A stretch of DNA of 64,000 nt, from assembly GCA_958421275.1 (NCBI GenBank), contig CATZLI010000006.1, forward strand, positions 139,648-203,647, given 5' to 3'. Of this stretch, positions 7,694 to 16,640 are shown in pieces; position 1 is the stretch's first letter; the number at the start of each line of letters is the position of its first letter. This DNA is from an uncultured Collinsella sp. Lineage in GTDB: Bacteria; Actinomycetota; Coriobacteriia; Coriobacteriales; Coriobacteriaceae. Made by a program: the position numbers and the translations under genes. The notes under the pieces were generated by a model. That model was given only the letters and a program-made list of their open reading frames with translations. It ran no database searches and was not told the origin of the DNA.

Positions 7694-8908
7694 TTACTGG
7701 TAGCGAAGGCACTCCACCGGGTCGAGCTTTGCCGCGCGGCGAGCGGGGTAGAAGCCAAAGATTACGCCGATGCCGACGGAGACGCCGAAGGCCAGCAGTA
7801 CCGTGGCGATTGAAAAGCTCGGCGTGATTTGCCCGCTGGCACCGAGCTCGCTGAGAACCCCTGATCCTGCGGCAAACATCGCGAGGCCCCAGGCCAGCAG
7901 ATAGCCAATCAGGACACCCAGCAGGCCACCGGTGACGCACAGTGCCGAGGACTCGGCCAAAAACTGCGCGGTGATATCGCGACGACTGGCGCCCAGGGCA
8001 CGGCGAATACCGATCTCGCGGATGCGCTCGGTCACGTTGGTGAGCATCATATTCATAATGCCGATACCGCCGACAAGCAGCGAGATGCTGGCGACAGCAC
8101 CCATGATAAGCGAGAACGCGCCCATAAAGGAGTTGAGTGCATCGATGGCGCTTTTCATGGAGGTCGCCGATACACTGTCGTACCCATCATCCTCCGCGAT
8201 GCCCTTCATCGCGCGCACCTTGGACTCGATGGTCTTGCAGAGCTCATCCATGTCCGTGCCCTCGGCGGCAAGTGCCGTCACGCTGGGGAATGAAGGGTTC
8301 TCGTCGCCAAACAGCCCGGAGATGGTTTCGCGTGGCATATACAGCGTGAGCGAGCCCATGGAGTCGCTGCCGCCATCAATCACGCCTACAATCTGCACCT
8401 CGCCGTTGGACACCTTGATGGTTTTCCCCAGCGCATCCTGTTCGTTGCCGTAAAGCTGATCGGCGCCGCCGCGGCTGATGAGCGCCACGCGCGAGCCTGA
8501 TTGGGACTCGGCCTGGGAATAGGTTCGCCCCGCAACGAGCTTGCTGGCCCCCACGGCGTCGAGCATGTCGCTATCGACACCCTGTGCCATGACGGTATAG
8601 CTTTTATCGCCGGTCTTGTACTCGGTATACGCGCTGTCGACAATGCCGATCTGCTCTATCTGCGGCACCAGTTTTTGAAGCTTCTCGATGTCCGACTCGG
8701 TGAGTTCTTGCGACGAATAGATTTGCACCATGCGTGCCGCATTGAGGCCCAGGCTGTTGACCAAACTGTTTTGGATGCCGCCGATGAGCGAAGTCATGGC
8801 GATAACCGAGGCGATGCCGATGACAATGCCCAGGATGGTGAGCAGGCTGCGCCCCTTGTTGGCCTCGAGCGAGTGAAGGGCTTCCTGGATGAGATCGCGG
8901 GCGCTCAT
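7694..8908 (-). CDS. MacB/FtsX-type ABC transporter permease
   Basis: The 404-residue permease is of the MacB type. It has one N-terminal membrane helix (LLTILGIVIGIASVIAMTS), a large extracytoplasmic domain (about residues 45-270) and three C-terminal helices, the first preceding NMMLTNVTERIREIGIRRALG, the typical cytoplasmic coupling segment. It would work with the ATPase at 8905-9678 and the adaptor at 9678-11114 in exporting a peptide, lipid or drug. ATG 8908 overlaps the ATPase stop as ATGA. The substrate cannot be told from sequence. Confidence 0.92.
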   Translation of the reverse strand: MSARDLIQEALHSLEANKGRSLLTILGIVIGIASVIAMTSLIGGIQNSLVNSLGLNAARMVQIYSSQELTESDIEKLQKLVPQIEQIGIVDSAYTEYKTGDKSYTVMAQGVDSDMLDAVGASKLVAGRTYSQAESQSGSRVALISRGGADQLYGNEQDALGKTIKVSNGEVQIVGVIDGGSDSMGSLTLYMPRETISGLFGDENPSFPSVTALAAEGTDMDELCKTIESKVRAMKGIAEDDGYDSVSATSMKSAIDALNSFMGAFSLIMGAVASISLLVGGIGIMNMMLTNVTERIREIGIRRALGASRRDITAQFLAESSALCVTGGLLGVLIGYLLAWGLAMFAAGSGVLSELGASGQITPSFSIATVLLAFGVSVGIGVIFGFYPARRAAKLDPVECLRYQ

Positions 8909-9678
8909 GCCATCTCTCCTTTCGGCGGGTTGGCGGAGGCGGAAATCATGGGCAGGCTATCTACGGCGCCCCGCAGGGTCCGCGGTGCATGTGGAATATA
9001 CGCGCCGTCGTGAATGCGACCGTCGCGGATGGTCACGGCACGGTCGGCCTCGGCGGCGATGCCGGGGTCGTGTGTGATAAGAACGATGGTTTTGCCGCGC
9101 TTCTGGAGCTTATGGAAGGTCTCCATCACAAGCGCTCCAGTGGCGGAGTCCAGGTTTCCCGTCGGCTCATCGGCCAGGATGATGGGCGGGTCATTGACAA
9201 GGGCGCGCGCGATGGCGACACGCTGCATCTGGCCGCCCGAGAGCTCGGATATGCGGTGGTCCCAGTGGTCGACCGGTAGCGTGACGGCCTGCAGCGCGTG
9301 CACGGCGCGCATTTCGCGCTGGCTACGGGGCACATTGGTGTAGGCCAGCGACAGCATGACGTTTTCGATAACTGACAGGCGCGGCAGCAGGTTGAAGCTC
9401 TGAAAGACAAAGCCAATGCTCAGGGCGCGAACTTCGGTGAGCTCGTCATCATCGAGCTCAGCCACGTTGAACCCTTGCAGGTAATAGTCGCCCGCCGTCG
9501 GCTTATCCAGGCAGCCCAGGATGTTCATGAGCGTTGATTTGCCTGAGCCCGAGGGGCCAGTGATAGCGACGAATTCGCCGGGATTTACCGCCAGGCTCAC
9601 GTTGTGCAGGATGTGGGCGCAACCTGCCTCGCTCTCAAAGATGCGGTGCACGTTGCGGATATCGATAACGGGACGCAT
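8905..9678 (-). CDS. ABC transporter ATP-binding protein (MacB/LolD type)
   Basis: The 257-residue nucleotide-binding subunit has Walker A GPSGSGKSTLMN, the Q-loop region FVFQSFNLLPRL, signature ELSGGQMQRVAIARAL, Walker B IILADEPTGNLD and an H-loop LITHD. The last 30 or so residues extend beyond the core domain. Its ATG overlaps the adaptor's stop (TAATG at 9676-9680) and its stop overlaps the permease start, so the three genes form one translationally coupled exporter operon. Confidence 0.94.
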   Translation of the reverse strand: MRPVIDIRNVHRIFESEAGCAHILHNVSLAVNPGEFVAITGPSGSGKSTLMNILGCLDKPTAGDYYLQGFNVAELDDDELTEVRALSIGFVFQSFNLLPRLSVIENVMLSLAYTNVPRSQREMRAVHALQAVTLPVDHWDHRISELSGGQMQRVAIARALVNDPPIILADEPTGNLDSATGALVMETFHKLQKRGKTIVLITHDPGIAAEADRAVTIRDGRIHDGAYIPHAPRTLRGAVDSLPMISASANPPKGEMA

Positions 9679-11114
9679 TACATACCCTCATCGGCAGACA
9701 TACTGCCCGGATCCGTGCTGTAGCCGCCGTCAGCCGTTGCGTCCGCTCCGGTGTCCATGACGAGGGTGTCACCATCGCGTAGCTTAGTAACCGGCACGTT
9801 GGGGTTGATCTCGTTGCCCTGGTCGTCGCGCTTGACCTGTGTCTTGCCGACTACGGCTTCGTTATCGTTTTGCGTCAAGACGGTCACCTTGACGCGGCGG
9901 GTTTGCTTGCCCTCGTCATCGGTTGCCACGTTGACGTAATAGTGTTCGCCGTCTTCGGTCATGAGCGCCATCGTCGGCACCATCACCACGTCGTCGAGCT
10001 GCTCGGTCACCACCGATACCTCGGCCGTCATGCCCGGCTTCAGGCGCGCGTCGGGCGCCTCGATGAGAATATCGACGTTAAAGGTTACGCTGCCGCCGCC
10101 ACCGTTGGCGGCGTCGGAGTTTGCCACCGACGCGATAGCCGTGACGGTGCCCTGGCTCACGATATCGGGAAACGCGGGATATGTGACGTTGGCGCTCTGC
10201 CCAACGGCGATCTTGGCGATGTCCTTTTCGCCCACCTGTACGGTCACCTTCATTTTGGACAGGTCGGCGATCTGCATGCACTGCTTGCCGCCGCTCGTGT
10301 CGCTTTCGCCCATGATCATGCCGCCTGTTACCGTGGCGCCCACCTTGGCGTTGAGCTCCACGATGCTTCCCGAGCTCGGGGCCGTGACCGTACGGCTGGC
10401 TGCCTTGGCGTTCGTCTGATCGAGGTTTGCCTGGGCCGATGCGAGGCTGCGCTGCGCGGCCGATACGGCGTTCGTGTCCGCTGATGCGTCGGAGACGCCA
10501 GCCGCTGCGGAAGTTCCATCGACGTCCGTCGTTGGGGTGGTCTGCGCGGCAGCTGCGGCTTTCTGTGCGTTGGCGAGGTCTTCTTGAGCGGCTGCAACTG
10601 CACGCTGCGCCTCGGCAACGTTGCGATCGAGCTCATCGTTTTTAATGGTCATAAGCACGTCGCCCTCGTTGACGGATTGGCCTGCCTGCACGTTGATCGA
10701 ATCGACCGTACCGTCGACAGAGGGGGAGACCACTGAGGACGAAATGGGTTTGAGCTGGCCTTTCGCCTCGACCGTTGTGGTAAACGTGCCCTCGGTCACC
10801 ATGTCGGTCACGGGACCGCTAGCGCCCTGTGGCTGTGCATTGATAACAAGGGTTGCGACAATGGCAATGAGCGCGATGGCACCCACGACGCCGGCGGCAA
10901 TACCGCGTCGAATCAGCTTTTTGCGTCGACGTTCGGCACGTTTTGCCTTGAGCTTGGCATACGCTTCTTCATCGGAAATCTCGGCCGTATCGTTCGTTCG
11001 TCCGCTCTGCTTGTCGGCATGTACGTTTGTAATCAGAGGAATCGTTTCGGTGGCACCTTCGGGCGTGTGCTCGGTATCATCTGGGCCCGGGGTGATCGTG
11101 GGGACATTCGGCAT
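9678..11114 (-). CDS. HlyD/MacA-like membrane-fusion (adaptor) protein
   Basis: The 478-residue adaptor belongs to the exporter. An acidic, Thr-rich cytoplasmic N-terminus is followed by one membrane helix (about residues 75-95, GIAAGVVGAIALIAIVATLV), a biotinyl-lipoyl-like segment around VQAGQSVNEGDVLMTI, an Ala/Gln-rich coiled-coil hairpin, and beta-barrel domains (PGMTAEVSVVTEQL). The start is ATG 11114 because a good AAAGGAG sits just upstream; an in-frame ATG 21 codons earlier lacks this. In Gram-positives such MacA-like proteins link the MacB-type permease to the cell wall side. Confidence 0.88.
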   Translation of the reverse strand: MPNVPTITPGPDDTEHTPEGATETIPLITNVHADKQSGRTNDTAEISDEEAYAKLKAKRAERRRKKLIRRGIAAGVVGAIALIAIVATLVINAQPQGASGPVTDMVTEGTFTTTVEAKGQLKPISSSVVSPSVDGTVDSINVQAGQSVNEGDVLMTIKNDELDRNVAEAQRAVAAAQEDLANAQKAAAAAQTTPTTDVDGTSAAAGVSDASADTNAVSAAQRSLASAQANLDQTNAKAASRTVTAPSSGSIVELNAKVGATVTGGMIMGESDTSGGKQCMQIADLSKMKVTVQVGEKDIAKIAVGQSANVTYPAFPDIVSQGTVTAIASVANSDAANGGGGSVTFNVDILIEAPDARLKPGMTAEVSVVTEQLDDVVMVPTMALMTEDGEHYYVNVATDDEGKQTRRVKVTVLTQNDNEAVVGKTQVKRDDQGNEINPNVPVTKLRDGDTLVMDTGADATADGGYSTDPGSMSADEGM

Positions 11115-11148
11115 AGCGTCTCCTTTATAGAAAGAACCTCGATAATTA

Positions 11149-11178
11149 TATGCGCCCACCGGTTGGGACGGGCGCATA
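11149..11178 (-). terminator. Hairpin between the L,D-transpeptidase gene and the exporter operon
   Basis: A 9-bp perfect stem (TATGCGCCC with GGGCGCATA) with a 12-nt loop lies downstream of the L,D-transpeptidase gene on the minus strand. The tail is AT-rich but not a clean T run, so it is a probable rather than certain terminator. Confidence 0.5.
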
Positions 11179-11246
11179 GAACGGTTTCTTTCGGAACTGT
11201 TAGATTGGTCGCAGCAGCTCCACGTTGTAGGAATGCGCGCGTTGCA

Positions 11247-12980
11247 CTACGAGTGGACAACCACGCACAGGCCGACTTTGATGCAGTCGTGAAGTGCCTC
11301 GGCGTCTGCCAGGCGCAGGTTGATGCAACCGTGGCTGCCGCACCACTTGTACGACTCGGCGTTATCGAAGCTCTTGTCGTTTTGCCAGGTGGCATCGTGG
11401 AAGCCGATCATGTTGCCCTCAAACGGCATCCAATAGCTTACCGGGCTCTCGTATTTGGGCTTACCGGTCTCGGGGTCCTTGGCTCCGATTAGGGTGCTGC
11501 CGCCGTCGTTGCTGTTGATCTGCCACACGCCCTCGGGGGTGGCGTCTTCGCCCGGTTTGCCGGAAATAAAGTTGGCCTCCCACACGATATTGCCGCTCTC
11601 GTCGTAGTAGCGCGCGTGCTGCTCGGACAGGTCGACATCGATATATGCCTTCCAGTCGGGTTCACCCTTTGCGGTAAAGGTGTCGGCTTTCTGGGAGTAC
11701 TTGATCTCGATTTCGCCGGTCTGCTTGTTGTTAATGGCGTCCTCGACCTGCTTGGCGAGCGAGCTGCTATCGATAGACCAACCAAAGTCACCGCCTTCGA
11801 CGGCGCACTGCTTGCCATCGGCGCGCGTCCACCAGCGAGTGGAGCCCACGGTATTAAAGCTGTTGGCGAGCTCGGCTGCCCAGCTGCTGATCTGTGACGT
11901 ATCGAGCGTGGGGTTGGCCGGATCGGCAAAGCTGATCCACTGCAGCACGGAAGCGCCATCAACCTTGCCGGCATCCTCGCCGTTGAGCTTGAGGGTCACG
12001 TTGACGCCCAGGAAGTTGTTGGCGGCATCGCATGCGGCCTGAATCTGATCATCGGTCAGCGTTCCGTTGAGCGGCTCATAGGCATCGTTGCCGAGCTTGG
12101 AAAGATCTACGGTCTCGGCCAGCGATGAAAGCTCGAGCTCGGCATACTTAATGACATGCTCGCGGTTGAGTTTTTCGTTGGAGCGCGCCTTCTCGACGGT
12201 AAACTTGCCGGCCTGCTCGTCATAGGAACTATTGGCCTCGAACGTTCCAGAACGGCCCTCGTTGAACTCGTCGATGGCGCTGCCCAGATCCTCCTCAAAC
12301 TGTTTTTGGTTGAAGGCGTCGGAAAGCATGGATAGGTCGACGTCTTGATCAAGATCGACTTCGTTGGAGGCAGCGGTTGTTTTGGTCTTGCCACTAAAAG
12401 ACTCTACGAGACGGACCGGCCAGATAAAGGCTTCGTTGTGGCTGATGATCTCTTTTGCGGCAGCCTCTCCGTCGACGATGGGTTCATCGGACTCGGGCTG
12501 AAAGGTCCAGCTAAAGTCATCGCCTGTCACGGTGAGCTTATAGTGCTTCCATGCCGAGTTGACCTTGGTGGCGGCAGACGAAGCGTTGGAGAATGAGACG
12601 TCGACGCCGGCGATGGTGGTGTTGGGGTAGGCTAGCTGCGAAAACGCAACGATGCCTACGATATAGACAATGACGATGAGACCCAGGACGACAAAGAGCG
12701 TCGTCTTTTTGCCCGACTTATTGTTGCCAGCGGACTTGCGTGCGGGACCGCGATCGCCTCGAGCGTGCGTGGGGGGCTGCTTGGGCGCATTGCCGTTTGC
12801 CTGGCGCTGATGACGTTGTTGACGCTGCTGTCGCTGTTGGTTCGGGCGTTGGGAAGCGTTTGCTGCACTACGCTGCTGACCGTGGCTCGGCGCGATAGGA
12901 CGCGGCGACTGAACGCCGCCGGTGTGCTTGCTCGGCTGCTGCGGATCGGGAATCAGTTGAGTTCGATCGTTTTGCGACAT
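11247..12980 (-). CDS. L,D-transpeptidase (YkuD domain) with membrane anchor
   Basis: This wall enzyme is likely to form 3-3 peptidoglycan crosslinks or anchor proteins. It has a Gln/Pro-rich cytoplasmic N-terminus (residues 1-90), a membrane helix (TLFVVLGLIVIVYIVGIVAF), two extracellular repeat-like regions of the kind found before YkuD in actinobacterial enzymes, and a C-terminal YkuD domain with HDATW and the catalytic SHGCINL (Cys nucleophile). The chosen start, ATG 12980 (MSQNDRTQ), has AAGGA about 10 nt upstream; ATG 12989 is too close to it. It is transcribed alone, between terminator-like hairpins. Confidence 0.92.
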   Translation of the reverse strand: MSQNDRTQLIPDPQQPSKHTGGVQSPRPIAPSHGQQRSAANASQRPNQQRQQRQQRHQRQANGNAPKQPPTHARGDRGPARKSAGNNKSGKKTTLFVVLGLIVIVYIVGIVAFSQLAYPNTTIAGVDVSFSNASSAATKVNSAWKHYKLTVTGDDFSWTFQPESDEPIVDGEAAAKEIISHNEAFIWPVRLVESFSGKTKTTAASNEVDLDQDVDLSMLSDAFNQKQFEEDLGSAIDEFNEGRSGTFEANSSYDEQAGKFTVEKARSNEKLNREHVIKYAELELSSLAETVDLSKLGNDAYEPLNGTLTDDQIQAACDAANNFLGVNVTLKLNGEDAGKVDGASVLQWISFADPANPTLDTSQISSWAAELANSFNTVGSTRWWTRADGKQCAVEGGDFGWSIDSSSLAKQVEDAINNKQTGEIEIKYSQKADTFTAKGEPDWKAYIDVDLSEQHARYYDESGNIVWEANFISGKPGEDATPEGVWQINSNDGGSTLIGAKDPETGKPKYESPVSYWMPFEGNMIGFHDATWQNDKSFDNAESYKWCGSHGCINLRLADAEALHDCIKVGLCVVVHS

Positions 12981-13089
12981 CGTATGCATATCCTTCGAAT
13001 TTCGCCTTGCGGCTCATCGTGTTTTTACTGGGCTTGCATTATAGCGATTGCCCTGCTGTTTGTGGTACGGAAACGGTGGCATTCAAAAG

Positions 13090-13111
13090 AGGTGGGACAT
13101 TTGTCCCACCT
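13090..13111 (-). terminator. Terminator of the serine dehydratase gene
   Basis: A perfect 10-bp stem (AGGTGGGACA with TGTCCCACCT) has a 2-nt centre. Read on the minus strand it follows the serine dehydratase stop and is followed by CTTTTG. Confidence 0.65.
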
Positions 13112-13129
13112 TTGAGTTGTTCTTAGCCG

Positions 13130-14737
13130 TTATCCGCACACACCGCATTTTGCACAGGCTGAAAGTGCGGCCGGAGCCTGCGCGATGCCGCCCTTTGCCG
13201 TCTCGCGCAGCGTGGCCGGCAACGCGTGGCCCACTGAGAGCATGACATGTGCCATCTGGTCAAACGGAACCAGGCTCTTAATTCCTGCGAGGGCGAGTTG
13301 TGCCGAACTAAAGGCCGCTGCCACGCCGATGGCGTTGCGGTTTTGGCAGGGCACTTCCACGAGGCCACCGACGGGGTCACAAACGAGGCCCAGCAGGTTA
13401 CTCAGCGCGATGGAACTGGCGTCGAGCGCCTGCTCGGGCGTGCCGCCGAGCATCTGCACCAGCGCGGCGGCTGCCATGGCAGCGGCGCTTCCCACCTCGG
13501 CCTGGCATCCGCCCTCGGCGCCGGCGACGCAGGCGCTCGTGGTGAGGTTGAGGCCGATGGCGGCTGCGCAGTAGAGCGCGTCCATGACCTGCTCGTCGTC
13601 GAGCTGAAGGTGATCGGCGAGCGCCAGCACGCAGCCGGGCACGACACCCGCGGAGCCTGCCGTGGGGGCGGCGACGATCACTCCCATCGTGGCGGAGCGC
13701 TCGAGCACGGCCATCGCGCGGGCCACGGCGTCGGTTTGAACGGTGCCCATCAGGCTCGTGCTCAAATCGTTATGGCCGGTGGCATCGACGAGTTTAGCCT
13801 CGCCGCCGATAAGCCCGCCGAGCGATCGCTGCGGATTGACGATGGGGGTCGTGGTCTCCTCGCGCATGACGTCGAGCACGCGGCGCATGGCGGCGACGGC
13901 GTGGGCCTCGCCGGTCAGACGTGCCTCGCGCACGGCCATGACGGCGCCGATATTCAGCCCGAGCTCGGCGCACGCATCGAGCAGCTGCTCGCCGTCGTCG
14001 AAGATTTCCTTGGCCGAGACGCCGGGGGAGAGCGATGAGGCCGAACCGGGAAGCTTAATGAAGGTGGCGTAGTCGACATTGTCGAGCTTGCGCAGCAAGG
14101 GGACGACGGTGTCGTCAGGCGTGCCATCGGTTTCAAACACGGAGTAGGCCTGGCCGCCCACTTCGGTGCGGTAGGTACGGCAGAAGGCGATGTTTACGTG
14201 GGCGTAGGCGAGCAGGTTCGTAAGCGCGGCGAGCACGCCGGGAACGTCCTTGTGCGCCACGAAGAGTGTGGAGTACATGCCCGAGATGTCGACGCCGACG
14301 CCGTTAATGCGGCTGATGCGCATCTTGCCGCCGCCCAGGCTCTCGCCGCGGACCTGTGCCGTGGCGCCCGTGTCGTCGACCATGTCGATGTCGACGGTAT
14401 TGGGGTGGATGGAGGCGTCGTCGCCCTTGATGTCAAAGTGATATTCGAGGCCCTGCTCGCGCGCGAGGTCGAAGGCCTGCTTGATGTTCTCGTCATCGGT
14501 GTCGAGGCCCAGAATGCCCGCGACGAGCGCACGGTCGGTGCCGTGGCCGCGGTAGGTGTGGGCGAAGGAGTTCCACAGGCCAAAGGTGACCTTGGTGATC
14601 CGGCCTTCCAGCAGGCTGGCGGCAACTTGGGCGCAGCGCAGGGCACCGGCTGTGTGCGATGAGCTGGGTCCGACCATGACGGGGCCCAAGATCTCGAATG
14701 CCGAGGTCGTAGCTAGTGTTTGCGGCTTGCCTGCCAT
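13130..14737 (-). CDS. sdaA: L-serine ammonia-lyase (iron-sulfur), beta and alpha domains in one chain
   Basis: It deaminates L-serine to pyruvate using a 4Fe-4S cluster. The 535-residue protein starts with a beta-type domain (GPVMVGPSSSHTAG), has an ACT-like stretch (about residues 165-225, around DVPGVLAALTNLLAY), then the alpha domain with GCVLALADH and SACVAGAEGGCQAEVGSA holding the cluster cysteines. It ends with an extra Cys-rich CAKCGVCG. The start is ATG 14737, with AAAGGAG upstream. An open frame continuing to 14821 merely runs into the palindromic element 14756-14884. Confidence 0.93.
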   Translation of the reverse strand: MAGKPQTLATTSAFEILGPVMVGPSSSHTAGALRCAQVAASLLEGRITKVTFGLWNSFAHTYRGHGTDRALVAGILGLDTDDENIKQAFDLAREQGLEYHFDIKGDDASIHPNTVDIDMVDDTGATAQVRGESLGGGKMRISRINGVGVDISGMYSTLFVAHKDVPGVLAALTNLLAYAHVNIAFCRTYRTEVGGQAYSVFETDGTPDDTVVPLLRKLDNVDYATFIKLPGSASSLSPGVSAKEIFDDGEQLLDACAELGLNIGAVMAVREARLTGEAHAVAAMRRVLDVMREETTTPIVNPQRSLGGLIGGEAKLVDATGHNDLSTSLMGTVQTDAVARAMAVLERSATMGVIVAAPTAGSAGVVPGCVLALADHLQLDDEQVMDALYCAAAIGLNLTTSACVAGAEGGCQAEVGSAAAMAAAALVQMLGGTPEQALDASSIALSNLLGLVCDPVGGLVEVPCQNRNAIGVAAAFSSAQLALAGIKSLVPFDQMAHVMLSVGHALPATLRETAKGGIAQAPAALSACAKCGVCG

Positions 14738-14755
14738 GGCTGCTCCTTTTCTATC

Positions 14756-14884
14756 CCTTAGTCCCGAGGGCGGGGCATAAGGTCGCCTGCTCGGACAGTC
14801 CTGCTCGCACGGAGAGCACATTAAGTGCTCTCCAGCTCGTGCGGAACTCGCGATCGACCTTATGCCCCGCCCTCGGGACTAAGG
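14756..14884. repeat. Long hairpin element, family A copy 1
   Basis: Perfect 30-nt inverted arms at 14756-14785 and 14855-14884 enclose a 69-nt middle. The middle holds a 54-nt core (14795-14848) nearly identical to 21264-21317, including GGAGAGCAC-ATTAA-GTGCTCTCC, a 9-bp hairpin. The arms share no sequence with the arms of the other copy. The element lies between metK and the serine dehydratase gene, both on the minus strand. Confidence 0.9.
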
Positions 14885-14976
14885 ATACATGGTAGAGGCG
14901 CGTGTGCTCCAAAATTCATTGGCTGGTGACCTATTCCATGTCCCGCAGTGGCTCATCTTCACCACCGGTTAAATAA

Positions 14977-15010
14977 AAAAGAAGTACCGGTTGGGGGCGG
15001 TACTTCTTTT
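14977..15010 (-). terminator. Rho-independent terminator of metK
   Basis: A 13-bp perfect stem (AAAAGAAGTACCG with CGGTACTTCTTTT) with an 8-nt loop lies 38 nt past the metK stop. The A/T-rich stem ends supply a T run on the minus strand. Confidence 0.85.
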
Positions 15011-15048
15011 GAGAGTGCATATGTTGTTGTGACCTTAGCGGTTCTTAA

Positions 15049-16329
15049 TTACAGGCCGCAGGCTGCTTTGAGTTCTTCGACTCGATCGGTTTTCTCCCAG
15101 GTGAAGTTGGCGTCTTCGCGGCCGAAGTGACCGTAGGCTGCTGTCTTCTCGTAAATAGGGCGACGCAGGTCTAGGTCGCGGATGATTGCGCCCGGGCGCA
15201 GATCGAAGGTCTTCTCTACGGCCTCAACGATCTTGTCCTCGGCAACATGCGCGGTACCGAAGGTGTCGACCATGATTGAGAGGGGCTTGGAAACGCCGAT
15301 GGCGTAGGCAAGCTCGACTTCGCAGCAGTCGGCCAGACCGGCGGCGACCACGTTCTTGGCGACCCAGCGCGCGGCATACGCGGCGGAGCGGTCAACCTTG
15401 GTGCAGTCCTTGCCGCTAAAGGCGCCGCCGCCGTGACGACCGTAGCCGCCATAGGTGTCGACGATGATCTTGCGGCCGGTCAGGCCCGTGTCACCCATGG
15501 GGCCGCCCACGACAAAGCGGCCGGTGGGGTTCACGTAAATGTCGGCACCATCCCACGGCATGTTCTCGGCTGCCATGACAGGCGCGATGACATGCTCGAT
15601 GAGATCGTCCTTGATCTTGCCCATGTCCTCGATCTCGGCGGCGTGCTGCGTGGAGATGACGATGGTTGTGACCTCGACGGGCTTGCCGTCCTCGTAGCGC
15701 ACGGTGACCTGGGTCTTGCCGTCGGGGCGCAGATAGGGCAGGGTACCGTCGTGGCGCACGGCGGACAGGCGCTCGGCCAGGCGGCTTGCCAGGTAGTGCG
15801 GCATGGGCATGAGGGTCTTGGTCTCGTTGGAGGCGTAGCCGAACATCATGCCCTGGTCGCCGGCACCGATCAGGTCGATCGGGTCGGTGGTAGCGCCGGT
15901 CTGGGTCTCGAAGGACTCGTCGACGCCCTGGGCGATATCGGGCGACTGCTCGTGGATGAGGCTCATGACGCCGCAGGTATCGCAGTCAAAACCAAACTTG
16001 GCGCGGTTGTAGCCAATGCGGCGGATAACGCCGCGGGCAATTTCCTGCACGTCAACGTATGCCTGGGTGCGGATCTCGCCGGCGACGATGACGGTGCCGG
16101 TGGTCACGAGGGTCTCGCAGGCGCAACGGACGTTTTCCACGTTGGCGGGCACGCCGTTGGGCGCAATGTAGCCCTGCTCCTGCAGCTCTATTTCTTTAGC
16201 GAGGATTGCGTCGAGGACGGCGTCGCTGATCTGGTCGGCGATCTTATCGGGATGACCTTCGGTCACCGACTCTGACGTGAACACAAAGGACCCGTGTTGG
16301 GCTGGGATGGAACGAAGTTCTTCTGACAT
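15049..16329 (-). CDS. metK: S-adenosylmethionine synthetase MetK
   Basis: MetK makes S-adenosylmethionine from methionine and ATP. The 426-residue protein has TSESVTEGHPDKIADQISD near the N-terminus, the central GAGDQGMMFGYA signature and GGGAFSGKDCTKVDRSAAY, the P-loop-like signature. The start ATG 16329 has AAAGGA just upstream. S-adenosylmethionine is also the methyl donor for corrin synthesis, but nothing ties this gene to the cobalamin operon beyond distance. Confidence 0.97.
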   Translation of the reverse strand: MSEELRSIPAQHGSFVFTSESVTEGHPDKIADQISDAVLDAILAKEIELQEQGYIAPNGVPANVENVRCACETLVTTGTVIVAGEIRTQAYVDVQEIARGVIRRIGYNRAKFGFDCDTCGVMSLIHEQSPDIAQGVDESFETQTGATTDPIDLIGAGDQGMMFGYASNETKTLMPMPHYLASRLAERLSAVRHDGTLPYLRPDGKTQVTVRYEDGKPVEVTTIVISTQHAAEIEDMGKIKDDLIEHVIAPVMAAENMPWDGADIYVNPTGRFVVGGPMGDTGLTGRKIIVDTYGGYGRHGGGAFSGKDCTKVDRSAAYAARWVAKNVVAAGLADCCEVELAYAIGVSKPLSIMVDTFGTAHVAEDKIVEAVEKTFDLRPGAIIRDLDLRRPIYEKTAAYGHFGREDANFTWEKTDRVEELKAACGL

Positions 16330-16437
16330 GATTGTCCTTTCAAAAACGCGTCCCGGCGACCGTTACCATTCCGCCGGGCTCTGTATGCAAGGGCACATCA
16401 TAGCGCGTTAAACGAATATTCACACCCTTTCCGCACC

Positions 16438-16561
16438 TACTCATTGGGGACAGACTTAAACGACCAGACCCACTCATTGGGGACAGACTTAAATGACCAG
16501 CCGAAGGAACACTCCGGCATTTGGAGACTGGTCATTTAAGTCTGTCCCCAATGAGTGGGTC
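16438..16561. repeat. 34-bp perfect palindrome with a partial tandem copy of its arm
   Basis: The arms 16467-16500 and 16528-16561 are perfect inverted copies (34 nt) around a 27-nt loop. The motif ACTCATTGGGGACAGACTT of the left arm also occurs once more just upstream (16438-16466) with one change (AAAC for AAAT). It lies between divergent metK and gltX, so the hairpin would be in the gltX leader or between the promoters. Confidence 0.85.
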
Positions 16562-16594
16562 GGTGCCCTTTGTGCGGAGGTTGCATTGTTGCTT

Positions 16595-16600
16595 TATACT
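16595..16600 (+). promoter_or_regulatory. Possible -10 box for gltX
   Basis: TATACT lies 40 nt before the gltX ATG. No clear -35 hexamer is seen at the usual distance, so the call is weak. Confidence 0.3.
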
Positions 16601-16640
16601 GGTGCGGTTAGACATCCATCCTGCAATCGAGGAGATTTCC

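Noticed and set aside
14738..14821. N-terminal extension of the serine dehydratase
   Set aside because: The extra codons lie in the palindromic element, and the ribosome site clearly favours ATG 14737.
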